Of a DNA stretch of 64,000 nucleotides, positions 26,742 to 35,378 are shown piece after piece; position 1 is the stretch's first letter; each line of letters opens with the position of its first letter. The DNA comes from Andeanibacterium sp036384795 (GTDB lineage: Bacteria; Pseudomonadota; Alphaproteobacteria; Sphingomonadales; Sphingomonadaceae): the NCBI GenBank assembly GCA_036384795.1, contig DASVLP010000037.1, positions 124,001 to 188,000 of the forward strand, written 5' to 3'. The notes under the pieces were generated by a model. It did not search any database. It was not told the origin of the DNA and saw nothing but the letters and a program-made list of their open reading frames with translations. Made by a program: the position numbers and the translations under genes.

Positions 26742-26826
26742 AGGTTCAGGAAACTTCGGGCGCTTTGCTGCGCTTGTGGCAGTGCGCGCGGCAAGGCCCG
26801 CCGCACAGTAAAACGGAGTTCTGAAT

Positions 26827-27492
26827 ATGAGACGTGCCATCACCCTTCTCGCCGCCGGCGCCATCGCGGCCACCGCCGCACCTGCAATGGCGCAGGACGA
26901 CAGCAGAGAATTCTCCGGCCCGTGGGTCGCCGGCGTTGCCGGTTACGATATCAACAAGCACGGCAGCTCGCAGGACGACACCGTCAACGATCCGCAGAAC
27001 AAGTCCGCCAACGGCTGGGTCTACGGTGCCGGAGTGGGCTTCGATGCCGATCTCGGTAATGTCGTGGTCGGCGCCGAGGGCGAGATCACCGATTCCAGTG
27101 CCGATTCCGACTATCACAACAACTACGTGAATTACGGGCTCGGCAGCGTCGATGCGGGCCGCGACCTCTACGTCGGCGCGCGCGTCGGCTTCAAGGCGAC
27201 GCCGACCACGTTGATCTACGCCAAGGGCGGCTACACCAACGCGCGGTTCAACTTCGTCGGCACCAACGGCACGACCAATACGTCGGAGCATCTCGATGCC
27301 GATGGCTGGCGTGTGGGCGCGGGCGTCGAGCAGAAGTTCGGCGGCAACTTCTTCGGCAAGCTCGAATACCGTTATTCGAACTACAAGAAGGGCGAGATCG
27401 ACTTCGAGGACCCGAACGTCCCCGACAGCAGCCGGTTCAACATCGACACCGACCGCCACCAGATCGTCGCGGGCGTCGGCGTGCGGTTCTGA
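26827..27492 (+). CDS. Outer-membrane beta-barrel protein (OmpA/opacity type)
   Basis: A 221-residue outer-membrane protein. The signal peptide ends APAMAQ at residue 22. The mature part is an eight-strand barrel with alternating aromatic strands (WVYGAGVGFDADLG, VVVGAEGEIT, LYVGARVGFKATPTTLIYAKGGYT, FGKLEYRYSNY) and the typical terminal strand HQIVAGVGVRF with a final Phe for Bam recognition. It has an upstream GGAG ribosome site and a strong terminator just after the stop. Confidence 0.9.
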   Translation: MRRAITLLAAGAIAATAAPAMAQDDSREFSGPWVAGVAGYDINKHGSSQDDTVNDPQNKSANGWVYGAGVGFDADLGNVVVGAEGEITDSSADSDYHNNYVNYGLGSVDAGRDLYVGARVGFKATPTTLIYAKGGYTNARFNFVGTNGTTNTSEHLDADGWRVGAGVEQKFGGNFFGKLEYRYSNYKKGEIDFEDPNVPDSSRFNIDTDRHQIVAGVGVRF

Positions 27493-27515
27493 CCGCATCG
27501 CCAACGCTGCACACA

Positions 27516-27550
27516 CGGGGCTCGGCACATTGCCGGGCCCCGTTTCGTTT
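27516..27550 (+). terminator. Rho-independent terminator of the barrel gene
   Basis: The 12-base arms 27516-27527 and 27531-27542 pair with a single wobble around a CAT loop, followed by TTTCGTTT. It begins 24 bases after the barrel gene stop and ends 7 bases before the end of the convergent gene at 27558. Confidence 0.85.
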
Positions 27551-27557
27551 AGGCGAG

Positions 27558-28040
27558 CTAAAGCCGCGCGCAGCCGACGGTGGCAGCATCCATCGCGGTG
27601 GCCGCGCCGTCGAGCTTGTATTCGTCGGTGAACAGCTTTCCCGCGCCGTCGCGCGAGGACACCGTCATCGTCCCCGCCGAGCGCATCGCCGAGGTGATCG
27701 CGGCGTCCATCGTCCTGTCCTTCGCCCACGCATCGCCTCCGCCGCCGGTCAGCTCGAACCGCTGGGCGCCGATCGCCAGGCGGATGCGTTCACCGGCCGC
27801 GACTTTGTGCGACAGGCGCAGGTGCAACTGGTTGCGGATCGCGCGCCGCGGCCAGGTGCCGACCGCCGCATAAGGCTGGTAATCGTGCGCCCGATCGTTC
27901 CGCTCGGCCATCGCGATCGCGTAGCAGCGGGGCACCGACGGGTCCCGGAACGCGCCCCATTGCGAGAATACGCCGAGGCTGTCCTTGGCCGCGAGGGGCG
28001 AGGCGACCAGCAGCAAGGCGGACAGTGCCGCGCGCTTCAT
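27558..28040 (-). CDS. Exported protein, possibly IalB-like
   Basis: A 160-residue exported protein. The signal peptide covers residues about 1-18 (ending ASPLAAK). The mature part has FSQWGAFRDPSVPRCYAIAMAE, a pattern like the start of invasion-associated-locus-B domains, where a Trp-Gly and a single Cys precede a strand, and a second Cys at the extreme C-terminus (GCARL) that could pair with it. The family assignment is tentative. The start was set five codons inside the frame where the signal peptide begins. The gene ends 8 bases downstream of the start region of the GreB-type gene stop. Confidence 0.6.
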   Translation of the reverse strand: MKRAALSALLLVASPLAAKDSLGVFSQWGAFRDPSVPRCYAIAMAERNDRAHDYQPYAAVGTWPRRAIRNQLHLRLSHKVAAGERIRLAIGAQRFELTGGGGDAWAKDRTMDAAITSAMRSAGTMTVSSRDGAGKLFTDEYKLDGAATAMDAATVGCARL

Positions 28041-28047
28041 CGGCCGG

Positions 28048-28536
28048 TCACCCACCTTGCGGATAGCTTATCGCCACCACTTCCCATTCCTTGTCGCCCG
28101 CCGGCAACCGCACCGTGCGCAAGTCGCCGACCGCCGCGCCGCGCAGCGCGCGGGCGATCGGCGCGCTCCAGCCGATCCGGCCGGCGCCCGCATCCTGCTC
28201 GTCGTCGCCGACCAGCGTCAGCGTGCGATGGTCGTCATCCTCGTCGGCAATGGTGACGGTCGCGCCGAACCACGCGCGGCCGCGGTCAGGCTGGTGCGCC
28301 GGGTCGACCACGCGCGCGGCCTTCATCCGCCGCGCGAGGTGCGCGAGCTCGCGGTCGATCTCGCGCATCCGCTTGCGCCCGTAGAGATAGTCGCCGTTTT
28401 CGCTGCGGTCGCCGTTGCCGGCCGCCCAGCTGACGATCTCGACGATCTGCGGCCGCTCGGTGGCGAGCAGGTGGTCGTAGCGCGCCTTGAGCGCGGCGAT
28501 GCCCGCCGGCGTGATCGGGTTGTCCTTCGCGGTCAC
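28048..28536 (-). CDS. GreA/GreB family transcription elongation factor
   Basis: A 162-residue factor that rescues backtracked RNA polymerase by stimulating transcript cleavage. The N-terminal coiled coil contains ERPQIVEIVSWAAGNGDRSENGDYLYGRKRMREIDRELAHL. The two acidic tip residues required for cleavage lie in DRSENGDY. The C-terminal FKBP-like domain includes FGATVTIADEDD and SPIARALRGAAVGD. The block GRKRMREIDRE is more typical of GreB than GreA. It starts at GTG inside the stop of the lytic transglycosylase gene (GTGA overlap), so the two are translated together. Confidence 0.88.
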   Translation of the reverse strand: MTAKDNPITPAGIAALKARYDHLLATERPQIVEIVSWAAGNGDRSENGDYLYGRKRMREIDRELAHLARRMKAARVVDPAHQPDRGRAWFGATVTIADEDDDHRTLTLVGDDEQDAGAGRIGWSAPIARALRGAAVGDLRTVRLPAGDKEWEVVAISYPQGG

Positions 28537-30593
28537 TGCGAGGCGGAGGGGTAGGCCGGCCGGGTACTCGAAAGCGCGAAACCGGCCAGCGTGGAGTTGC
28601 CGCTCAGGAACTGGGCGATCGTCTTCGGCCCGCCGTCGGCCTTTTCCGGGTGCATCGTGTCGTAAACCACGGCGTTCTCGAGCACCCGCTGCACGTAGTT
28701 GCGGGTTTCCGAGATCGGAATCCGCTCGACCCAGCTCACCCAGTCGACCGCTCCGCTGCGCGGATCGCCGTTCGCGGCGAGCCACTTGTTCACGTTGCCA
28801 GCACCCGCGTTGTAGGCCGCCACCGCCAGCGGATAGCTGCCGCCGAAATAGTCCATCAGCCGCCCGAAATACGCATCGCCCAGGCGGATGTTGTATTGCG
28901 GATCGTCGATCAGCGAAGCCGAAAGGTACTGCACGCCGATCTTGCCCGCCTGCTCGCGCGCGGTGCCGGGCATCAGCTGCATCAGCCCCTGCGCGCCGGC
29001 GTGGCTGATCGCATTCTGGGCGAACTGGCTCTCCTGCCGGGCGATCGCGTGGACCATCGTCCAGTTCACGTCGCCGGGCGTGACCAGCGTCGGATACGCG
29101 ATCGTGGCGAAGCCGCGGAAGCCTTTCGCCCCGGCTTCCTCGCCCAGGATCACCGCGAGGTCGCGCCGCCCGATGTCGCGCGCGAGGTCCGCCACGAGCT
29201 GCATGTCGGCTTCCGTCTGCGCCTGGCTGGCGATCTCGCGGTAGAAGCGGATGCCGACGCTCCACGGCGCATCGCGGGCGACTTCGCGCACCGCCCGGGT
29301 CAAGGGCTTGGCCATGAACGCGGCGCGCTGCTCGGCGGTCGGCTGGACGCTCGTCTGGCCCGCGAGGTGCGGCATCGGCTTGCCGAGCCGGGCGAGCGCG
29401 AGCTGGCCGTAGTAACGTTCGGGATACTCTGCCGCCTGCTGGAAATACGCTTGCGCGTCCTTCGCATCGCCGGCCTTCTGCGCGGCGACGCCCGCCCAGT
29501 AGAACCCCTTGGAGCGCGTCGGCGGCGTGCGGGCCGCGGCGCCGTAGCGATAGAACAACGGCGCCGCCCCCGCCGGATCGCCGAGCTGATCGAGCGCATC
29601 GGTCCCTGCCAGCCACATCAATGAGGTGTAATCGTCGCGCAAGTCGTAGGAGAGCAGGCTGATGTCGGCGCCGGGCGCGAACGCATCGTCCATTCCGGCG
29701 GCAATCCGCTCCGCGCTGCGGGCGTCGGCATTGCGCGCCAATGACAGCATCTCGGTCGTCCAGGCTTCCTGGTCGAACGGCAGCGACGAAAGCTTCGGAC
29801 GGTTGGCGATCGTATAGACCGCCTGCGAGACCTGCCCGCTCTTGCGCAGGTACTGCACCAAGTTGAACAGATAGCCCGGGTCGGCCATCGCGTTGGCGGG
29901 GGGCGACGTGCTCAGCGTGCGCGGATCGCTGCCCTGGACGGCATAGAGCCGCGCGGTGAACAGCGCCTGCCTGGCCGGCGATGTCTTGGTCAGCTGCCGC
30001 GCGGCGCCGGCGGCGTCGCCCTGCCACAGCAGCGCGTCCATCCGCGCGTCCTGGTCGTCCTGGGTGAACTCGGGCCAGTGGAGCGAAACCAGCGTCGCCT
30101 CCGCGGTCGGGCTCATCGTGCCGCCGCGCCAGGCCGCGCGCGCCATTTCCTTTGCCTCGGGCCGGCCCTTGGCCGACAGCGCGACCGCATATTGCGCGCG
30201 CGCCGGGTTGGTCAGCGGGGGAAACTTGTCGAAAAAGGCGATCAACCGATCGGTATCGACGTATTCGCTGTCCAGCCGCTTCTCGGCATAAGTCCTGAGC
30301 TTGGTCTCTTCCGGAAAGCCCGGATTGGACATCAGGAAGCTCGCATAGTCGCTGAACGCGAGGTTGGACGAGGCGACGAGCTGCTGCCAGCGGTCGATCG
30401 CCCAGGACATCTGGCTCGGCTCGCTGGCGACCAGCGCCTGGCGCGCCCGGTCCCATTTCGCCGCGTCGGAGTTGGTCGCGTCCCGCTGTACCGTGGGTGC
30501 ACGTGCGGCATCCTGCGCCGTGACCGGCGTCGAGCCGCCAAGCACGGTTCCGGCAAGCAGCAATGCAGCAGCGATACGAACCATGCTGGACAT
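28533..30593 (-). CDS. Soluble lytic murein transglycosylase
   Basis: A 686-residue periplasmic enzyme that cleaves peptidoglycan glycan strands and leaves anhydromuramyl ends. The signal peptide covers residues about 1-25. The middle 400 residues are helical repeats forming the ring (FYWAGVAAQKAGDAKDAQAYFQQAAEYPERYYG is typical). The catalytic goose-lysozyme domain has ARQESQFAQNAIS with Glu521, then GAQGLMQLMPGTA and AVAAYNAGAGNV. GGAGGG precedes the start. It is divergent from dapA and overlaps the GreB-type gene downstream. Confidence 0.94.
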   Translation of the reverse strand: MSSMVRIAAALLLAGTVLGGSTPVTAQDAARAPTVQRDATNSDAAKWDRARQALVASEPSQMSWAIDRWQQLVASSNLAFSDYASFLMSNPGFPEETKLRTYAEKRLDSEYVDTDRLIAFFDKFPPLTNPARAQYAVALSAKGRPEAKEMARAAWRGGTMSPTAEATLVSLHWPEFTQDDQDARMDALLWQGDAAGAARQLTKTSPARQALFTARLYAVQGSDPRTLSTSPPANAMADPGYLFNLVQYLRKSGQVSQAVYTIANRPKLSSLPFDQEAWTTEMLSLARNADARSAERIAAGMDDAFAPGADISLLSYDLRDDYTSLMWLAGTDALDQLGDPAGAAPLFYRYGAAARTPPTRSKGFYWAGVAAQKAGDAKDAQAYFQQAAEYPERYYGQLALARLGKPMPHLAGQTSVQPTAEQRAAFMAKPLTRAVREVARDAPWSVGIRFYREIASQAQTEADMQLVADLARDIGRRDLAVILGEEAGAKGFRGFATIAYPTLVTPGDVNWTMVHAIARQESQFAQNAISHAGAQGLMQLMPGTAREQAGKIGVQYLSASLIDDPQYNIRLGDAYFGRLMDYFGGSYPLAVAAYNAGAGNVNKWLAANGDPRSGAVDWVSWVERIPISETRNYVQRVLENAVVYDTMHPEKADGGPKTIAQFLSGNSTLAGFALSSTRPAYPSASQ

Positions 30594-30690
30594 GTTGCCC
30601 CCGCCCTCCTTATCAGGCGCTGAACGTCGGGTTCCCCGTTTCAACGCGGCGCTTGAACGGGCAAACTGCTAAATTCGAGGTACGAAGTCC

Positions 30691-31572
30691 ATGTTCTCCG
30701 GCTCGATTCCGGCTCTGGTGACTCCCTTTCGCGACGGAGCGTTCGACGAGGACGCGTTCCGCCGCCTGGTCGACTGGCAGATCGACAGCGGCTCGGCCGC
30801 TTTGGTGCCCTGCGGGACGACCGGCGAAGCCTCGACCCTGAGCAATGCCGAGCACCACCGGGTGATCGAAGTCTGCGTCGAGCAGGCGGCGGGCCGGGTG
30901 CCGGTGATCGCGGGGTGCGGCAGCAACGATACGATGAACGCGCTGCTGCACATGAACTTCTCGAAGAAGTGCGGCGCCTCGGCCGCGCTCTGCGTCGCGC
31001 CCTATTACAACCGCCCGAGCCAGGCCGGGCTGATCGCGCACTTCAGCTACCTCGCCGAGCACTGCAGCCTGCCGATCGTGCTCTACAACGTGCCGGGCCG
31101 CACGGTGACCGACCTGCTGCCCGAAACGGTGTGCGAATTGGCCAACCGCTATCCGGCGAGCTTCGTCGGCATCAAGGACGCGAGCGGCGACCTGAGCCGC
31201 GTGACCGACCACCGCATGGGCATCGACGGCAGGTTCGCTCAGCTCTGCGGCGACGACGAGCTGTGGCTGTCGCATAGTGCCGCGGGCGGGATCGGGTGCA
31301 TCTCGGTCACCGCCAACGTCGCGCCCAAGCTGTGCGCCGACTTCCAGGCCGCGATCGCCGCGAACGACCTTGCCAAGGCGCGCGAGCTCAACGACCGGCT
31401 CTATCCGCTGCACTACGCGATGTTCGAGGACGCCAGCCCCGCGCCGGTGAAGTACGCGCTCAGCCGCGTGCACGATTGGCTGGGCGACAGCACCCGCCTG
31501 CCGATCATCCCGTGCAGCGAACCCGCTCGCAAGGCGGTCGACGCGGCGCTGGAGCATGCCGGGCTGGTGTGA
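30691..31572 (+). CDS. dapA: 4-Hydroxy-tetrahydrodipicolinate synthase
   Basis: A 293-residue aldolase-fold enzyme condensing pyruvate with aspartate semialdehyde, the first committed step of lysine and diaminopimelate synthesis. The Schiff-base Lys162 is in VGIKDASGD, the catalytic Tyr132 in VLYNVPGRT, and the pyruvate loop CGTTGEASTL is at residues 41-50. The length is normal. In related genomes, by memory, slt, dapA and smpB are close neighbours. Here smpB lies 7.5 kb further on. Confidence 0.95.
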   Translation: MFSGSIPALVTPFRDGAFDEDAFRRLVDWQIDSGSAALVPCGTTGEASTLSNAEHHRVIEVCVEQAAGRVPVIAGCGSNDTMNALLHMNFSKKCGASAALCVAPYYNRPSQAGLIAHFSYLAEHCSLPIVLYNVPGRTVTDLLPETVCELANRYPASFVGIKDASGDLSRVTDHRMGIDGRFAQLCGDDELWLSHSAAGGIGCISVTANVAPKLCADFQAAIAANDLAKARELNDRLYPLHYAMFEDASPAPVKYALSRVHDWLGDSTRLPIIPCSEPARKAVDAALEHAGLV

Positions 31573-31652
31573 GCCGGGCGAGGTTGCACAAAACGCATCT
31601 TCACTATCATCGCCCGTAGCGCGCGTGGGAAGTGTAGCTCCCAAATGCACGA

Positions 31653-31675
31653 AAGCCGCGCTGTGGGCGCGGCTT
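31653..31675 (+). terminator. Hairpin downstream of dapA
   Basis: The perfect arms AAGCCGCGC and GCGCGGCTT surround a 5-base loop, 80 bases after the dapA stop. The tail is only TTCC (part of the arm), so it is a weak intrinsic terminator at best. As the arms are symmetrical it could also serve the convergent aldo/keto reductase gene. Confidence 0.5.
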
Positions 31676-31831
31676 CCGAAGGTTGGCGAGGACGGCCGGC
31701 AGGTCATCCGCGGGTGATTCGTTGGGGCATCCGCGCAGGGTGGCAGATCGGGGCGATGTAGGAAAATAGAACGTCCGCCGCGGGTCCGCTGCGGGGTGCT
31801 CTAAATAGCGCCAAGTCGCGGTCCGAGCTGC

Positions 31832-32716
31832 TCAGCCTGATTCTGCCGGTGCCGTGCCGATCGCATCGAACCGTGTGATCGCGTCGTGCGAAAGGCTGAT
31901 TTCCGCTGCCGCGAGATTCTCGCGCAGATGCGTCAATGACGACGTGCCGGGAATGAGCAGAATGTTTGGCGAACGCTGCAGCAGCCACGCGAGTGCGACC
32001 TGCATCGGCGTGGCGGACAACTCCGTCGCGATTGCTTCCAGTTCTGCCGACTGCAGCGGGGAGAAACCGCCGAGCGGGAAAAACGGCGTGTAAGCGATAC
32101 CGCGATCCGCCAGCCAATCGATCAGTTCGTCGTCATCGCGATGGACCAGATTATAGTGATTCTGGACGCACACTATCGGCGCGATCGCTTGCGCTTCCTC
32201 GACCTGCCGGCGCGTGACATTGCTGAGGCCGATATGCCGCACGAGGCCCTGGCGCTGAAGCTCGGCCAAGTTTTCGACCTGGCGGGCGATCGAGCCTTCG
32301 TCCGGGGCATAGATCGAGCCCATCACGCGCAAGTTGGCGACGTCGATGGTTTCGATGCCGAGGTTCGTGAGATTGTCGCGAAGTCCGCTAGACAGCTCGT
32401 CACGCTTCATCGCCGGCAGCCATGCGCCGTGTTCATCCCGGCGTGCTCCGAGTTTCGTCACCAGCACGAGGTCGTCGGGATAGGGTGACAGGGCCTCGCG
32501 GATGATCTGATTGGTGACGTGCGGGCCGTAAAAATCGCTGGTGTCGATGTGGTTGACGCCGCTTGCTAGCGCCTCTCGCAGCACGGCGCGGGCCTGATCG
32601 CGATCCCGCGGCGGACCGAATACGCCCGGTCCGGCCAGTTGCATCGCGCCATATCCCATCCGGTTCACTTGCCGGATTCCGATCCGGTAGGTGCCGGCTT
32701 TGCTGATGTTCGTCAT
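31832..32716 (-). CDS. Aldo/keto reductase family oxidoreductase
   Basis: A 294-residue NADPH-dependent oxidoreductase on a TIM barrel. The catalytic Asp58 (NHIDTSDFYG), Tyr63 and Lys88 (LVTKLG) are in place. The position normally held by the catalytic His reads DVANLRVMGS, so it appears to be replaced by Arg, a form I recall in some members of this subfamily. The NADP-binding end is LLIPGTSSLTHLREN. The start follows GAGGAG. A LysR-type regulator is encoded divergently 94 bases away and probably controls it. Confidence 0.88.
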   Translation of the reverse strand: MTNISKAGTYRIGIRQVNRMGYGAMQLAGPGVFGPPRDRDQARAVLREALASGVNHIDTSDFYGPHVTNQIIREALSPYPDDLVLVTKLGARRDEHGAWLPAMKRDELSSGLRDNLTNLGIETIDVANLRVMGSIYAPDEGSIARQVENLAELQRQGLVRHIGLSNVTRRQVEEAQAIAPIVCVQNHYNLVHRDDDELIDWLADRGIAYTPFFPLGGFSPLQSAELEAIATELSATPMQVALAWLLQRSPNILLIPGTSSLTHLRENLAAAEISLSHDAITRFDAIGTAPAESG

Positions 32717-32810
32717 TGGAAAACTCCTCGGTTGAGGAGGCCCATATGATCTTCCGTCGGCTGAGCGAAAAGTATATATAATCGGAACGGGCTGTGCGGA
32801 TATGTGAACA
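32717..32810. promoter_or_regulatory. Divergent promoter region, aldo/keto reductase and LysR
   Basis: This 94-base spacer contains a consensus -10 box TATAAT at 32777-32782 for the LysR-type gene, and the same AT-rich patch could serve as -10 on the other strand. CTCCTC-N4-GAGGAG near 32724 overlaps the reductase ribosome site and could form a hairpin there. Confidence 0.5.
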
Positions 32811-33722
32811 ATGAACAGCGATCTGGACGACCTTTCTGCTTTCGCCGCCGTGGTGCGCTCCTCCGGCTTTCGCGAAGCGGCTCGCGGCAGTCGAAGCTCG
32901 GCATCGGCGCTCAGTGGGGCCGTTCGCCGGCTGGAGCAGCGCATGGGGGTTCGGCTGCTCAATCGCACCACCCGCAGCGTTGCGCCGACCGAAGCCGGCG
33001 CGCGGCTCTACGAGCGCCTCGCTCCGGCTCTCGACGAACTCGACGCGGCAACCGACGCGGTCAACGCCTTCCGCGACCGCCCGGCCGGTACCTTGCGCCT
33101 CAACGTGCCGGCAAATGTCGCGCGCATAGTGCTGCCGCGGATCGTCGTGCCGTTCCTTGAGGCCTATCCGGACATTCGAATGGAGATCACCGCCGAAGAC
33201 AGCTTCGTGGACTTGCTTGCGGCCGGCGCGGAGGCCGGAATCCGGTACGACGAACGCCTTGAGCAAGACATGATCGCGCTGCCGATCGGCCCCCGCACGC
33301 AACGGTTCGCGACCGCAGCGGCGCCCAGCTATCTCGCGGCGCGAGGGCGTCCCGAGCACCCGCGGGATCTGCTCGCTCACGCCTGCCTGCGCGCGCGTTT
33401 CGCTGGCGGCTCCGCGCCGTTGTGGGAGTTCGAGCGGGCCGGTGAAGTGATTCGTGTCGATCCGCCCGCGAGGCTGCTCTCCCGCCCGGGGTCGAGCGCC
33501 GATCTGCTGATCGACTGCGCCGTCGGCGGGCTTGGCGTGATCACGCTGTTCGAGGACTGGATCGCGCCGCATCTCGAAAGCGGTGCGCTCGAGCCGATTC
33601 TCGAGCCTTGGTGGCAGAGCTTTTCGGGTCCGTTCCTGTACTATCCCGGCCGACGGCATCTTCCGGCGCCGCTCCGCGCGTTCGTCGATTTCGTGAAGGG
33701 CCAGTCGCGGAATCGACCCTGA
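32811..33722 (+). CDS. LysR family transcriptional regulator
   Basis: A 303-residue regulator. The N-terminal winged HTH is at residues 5-65 (LSAFAAVVRSSGFREAARGS, SALSGAVRRLEQRMGVRLLNRTTR). An effector-binding domain follows, with GTLRLNVPANVARIVLPRIVVPFLEAYPDI and the usual DLLAAGAEAGIRYDE. It is divergent from the aldo/keto reductase at 31832, the classic arrangement for a LysR activator and its target. The inducer is unknown. Confidence 0.93.
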   Translation: MNSDLDDLSAFAAVVRSSGFREAARGSRSSASALSGAVRRLEQRMGVRLLNRTTRSVAPTEAGARLYERLAPALDELDAATDAVNAFRDRPAGTLRLNVPANVARIVLPRIVVPFLEAYPDIRMEITAEDSFVDLLAAGAEAGIRYDERLEQDMIALPIGPRTQRFATAAAPSYLAARGRPEHPRDLLAHACLRARFAGGSAPLWEFERAGEVIRVDPPARLLSRPGSSADLLIDCAVGGLGVITLFEDWIAPHLESGALEPILEPWWQSFSGPFLYYPGRRHLPAPLRAFVDFVKGQSRNRP

Positions 33723-33782
33723 GCGGGGTGCCGCAAGAGGAGGATCGCAAGCGGTTGCCCGCGGCCCTCCCCGGCGCGATCT

Positions 33783-34559
33783 TTAGTCTTTTTCCATCCT
33801 CTGCCGCGCTTCCCTCGCTTCCCGGTAGAACCGATCCACCTCCGCATCGATCGGGGATGAGATCTCGCCCTGCTTGATCTTGTCGCGCAGGGCGTTCGAC
33901 GCCTCCTTCAGCTCCGGCGGCATGGCGGCGATGAACGGCTTCAGCAACGCGTCGCGTTCGTCGAGGAAGCGCTGCGCCTCTTCGCTCGCCGGGTCGAGCG
34001 GCAGCGCCGCCTTGATTCGCGCGTTCAGGGCCTGAAAAGCCCCCATCGCCGCCATTCTTGCGTCCTTGTCGAACCCGGCGGGAAACGCCGCCTTGGCCGT
34101 CTGGAATGCGGCGCGCTGGTCTTCGGTCAGGTGGATCGAGGCTTCCTCGAACCATTGCTGGTGTGACATCATCGTTTCTCCTTGTCGGATCAGCGAGCAG
34201 AAGGTCGCGACATCGATGGGCTCGCTGCGATCGAGGCGGGACAGGATGGAGGTGAGCAGCTCGCGCGCGGCGTCGATTTCGCGCTTGCGCTCGTCGAGCG
34301 ACTGCAGTTGAGCGTGCAGCAGCCTGGCCAGGTCGGTCTTACGTCCGGCGCTGAGTTTTTCGATTTGCCCGAGCGTCAGCCCGGCGCGCTTCATCGCGAT
34401 CACCTGGTGCAGCCGCTCCAGTTCGGCGGGGCCGTAGTGGCGGCGTCCCGAGGCGCTCCGCAACGGCGCGACCAGCCCGCGCGCCTCGTAGAAGCGCAGC
34501 GCGCGCGAGGTGAGCCCGGTGAGACGGGCGACCTGGGCAATGTCGAGCGATTCGGCCAT
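33783..34559 (-). CDS. MerR family regulator with TipAS-like domain
   Basis: A 258-residue regulator. The MerR winged HTH occupies residues 5-72 (DIAQVARLTGLTSRALRFYEARGLV, RRHYGPAELERLHQV). A dimerisation coiled coil follows to about residue 115. The C-terminal half resembles the TipAS antibiotic-binding domain (MMSHQQWFEEASIHLTEDQ, then an all-helical segment). TipAS domains capture thiopeptides and other multidrug ligands, so it may sense a drug-like compound. No efflux gene lies next to it. Confidence 0.88.
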   Translation of the reverse strand: MAESLDIAQVARLTGLTSRALRFYEARGLVAPLRSASGRRHYGPAELERLHQVIAMKRAGLTLGQIEKLSAGRKTDLARLLHAQLQSLDERKREIDAARELLTSILSRLDRSEPIDVATFCSLIRQGETMMSHQQWFEEASIHLTEDQRAAFQTAKAAFPAGFDKDARMAAMGAFQALNARIKAALPLDPASEEAQRFLDERDALLKPFIAAMPPELKEASNALRDKIKQGEISSPIDAEVDRFYREAREARQRMEKD

Positions 34560-34634
34560 TGCAGGCTTTATGCCACTTGACGCTGCGTCAACTTCAAGCA
34601 GGAATTTAGCGGGCCGAACCTGCTCCAGCCGGCG

Positions 34635-35336
34635 TCAACCGAGCAGCCATGAAAACGCGCGCCGCAGAAACGTCGTGCCGTCTCGCCGGACGATCTCTCC
34701 GTGTGCCACGACGACGTGCTCTGGATGCTGCGCGATCAACGCGCGGACCTTGGGCCGCGCGCTGCCCCGGCGGCGGAAGCTCAGTCGATAATCGATCGGC
34801 GGGTGGCCCCAGCCTTCGACCATTTTCGAGCGCCGCGCGATCCACCGCAGCCACCACGGCCAGTGATGCTCGAGGAACGCTTCACTGAAGGGCTGCGAGA
34901 GGTCGGCGATGATCGCGGTGCGCGAGGCGCGGTGAAAGAAGATCACTTCGTCGACGTACCAGGAGTTGTCGAAATAGAACTGCTCGATCTGTCCTTTCCA
35001 TTCGGCCGGCGCGTCGTCGGCCAGCGCGCCGGCGAAACGCAGCTCGGGACATTTGGCGATCGTCGCCGCAGTCGCCCATAGCTCCGCTTCGGGAAATGCA
35101 GCGTGCCACTCGGCGAGGAACAGGTAGTGCAGCGAGTTGCGGCTGACGATGTGCCGCACCGGGCCGAGCGCACGGATCTCCGCCTCAAGAGCCGCGGAGA
35201 TTGCGATCGGAGACCACAGCCACAGGCCCCCGTCGGCGAGCCTGACGGCCGCCATTCGCGTGGGATAGTCGAACCCCTTGAACGAGACGATGCCCCCGTC
35301 GGCATACCACAGGTCCGTTCCGAGCGGCTCCAGCAT
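34635..35336 (-). CDS. DUF4336 domain protein
   Basis: A 233-residue protein matching the DUF4336 pattern: LEPLGTDLWYADGGIVSFKGFDYPTRMAAVRL, GPVRHIVSRNSLHYLFLAEW, WYVDEVIFFHRASRTAIIADL and the late VVVAHGEIV. The fold is distantly like metallo-beta-lactamases, but the metal-binding HxHxD is not present, so catalysis is uncertain. A TTG two codons earlier is an alternative start, but the ATG is preferred. It may be co-transcribed with the MerR gene, 75 bases downstream. Confidence 0.8.
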   Translation of the reverse strand: MLEPLGTDLWYADGGIVSFKGFDYPTRMAAVRLADGGLWLWSPIAISAALEAEIRALGPVRHIVSRNSLHYLFLAEWHAAFPEAELWATAATIAKCPELRFAGALADDAPAEWKGQIEQFYFDNSWYVDEVIFFHRASRTAIIADLSQPFSEAFLEHHWPWWLRWIARRSKMVEGWGHPPIDYRLSFRRRGSARPKVRALIAQHPEHVVVAHGEIVRRDGTTFLRRAFSWLLG

Positions 35337-35378
35337 GGACAAAGCCTAATCCATCGAACGGCATTGCGCCACTCGACG

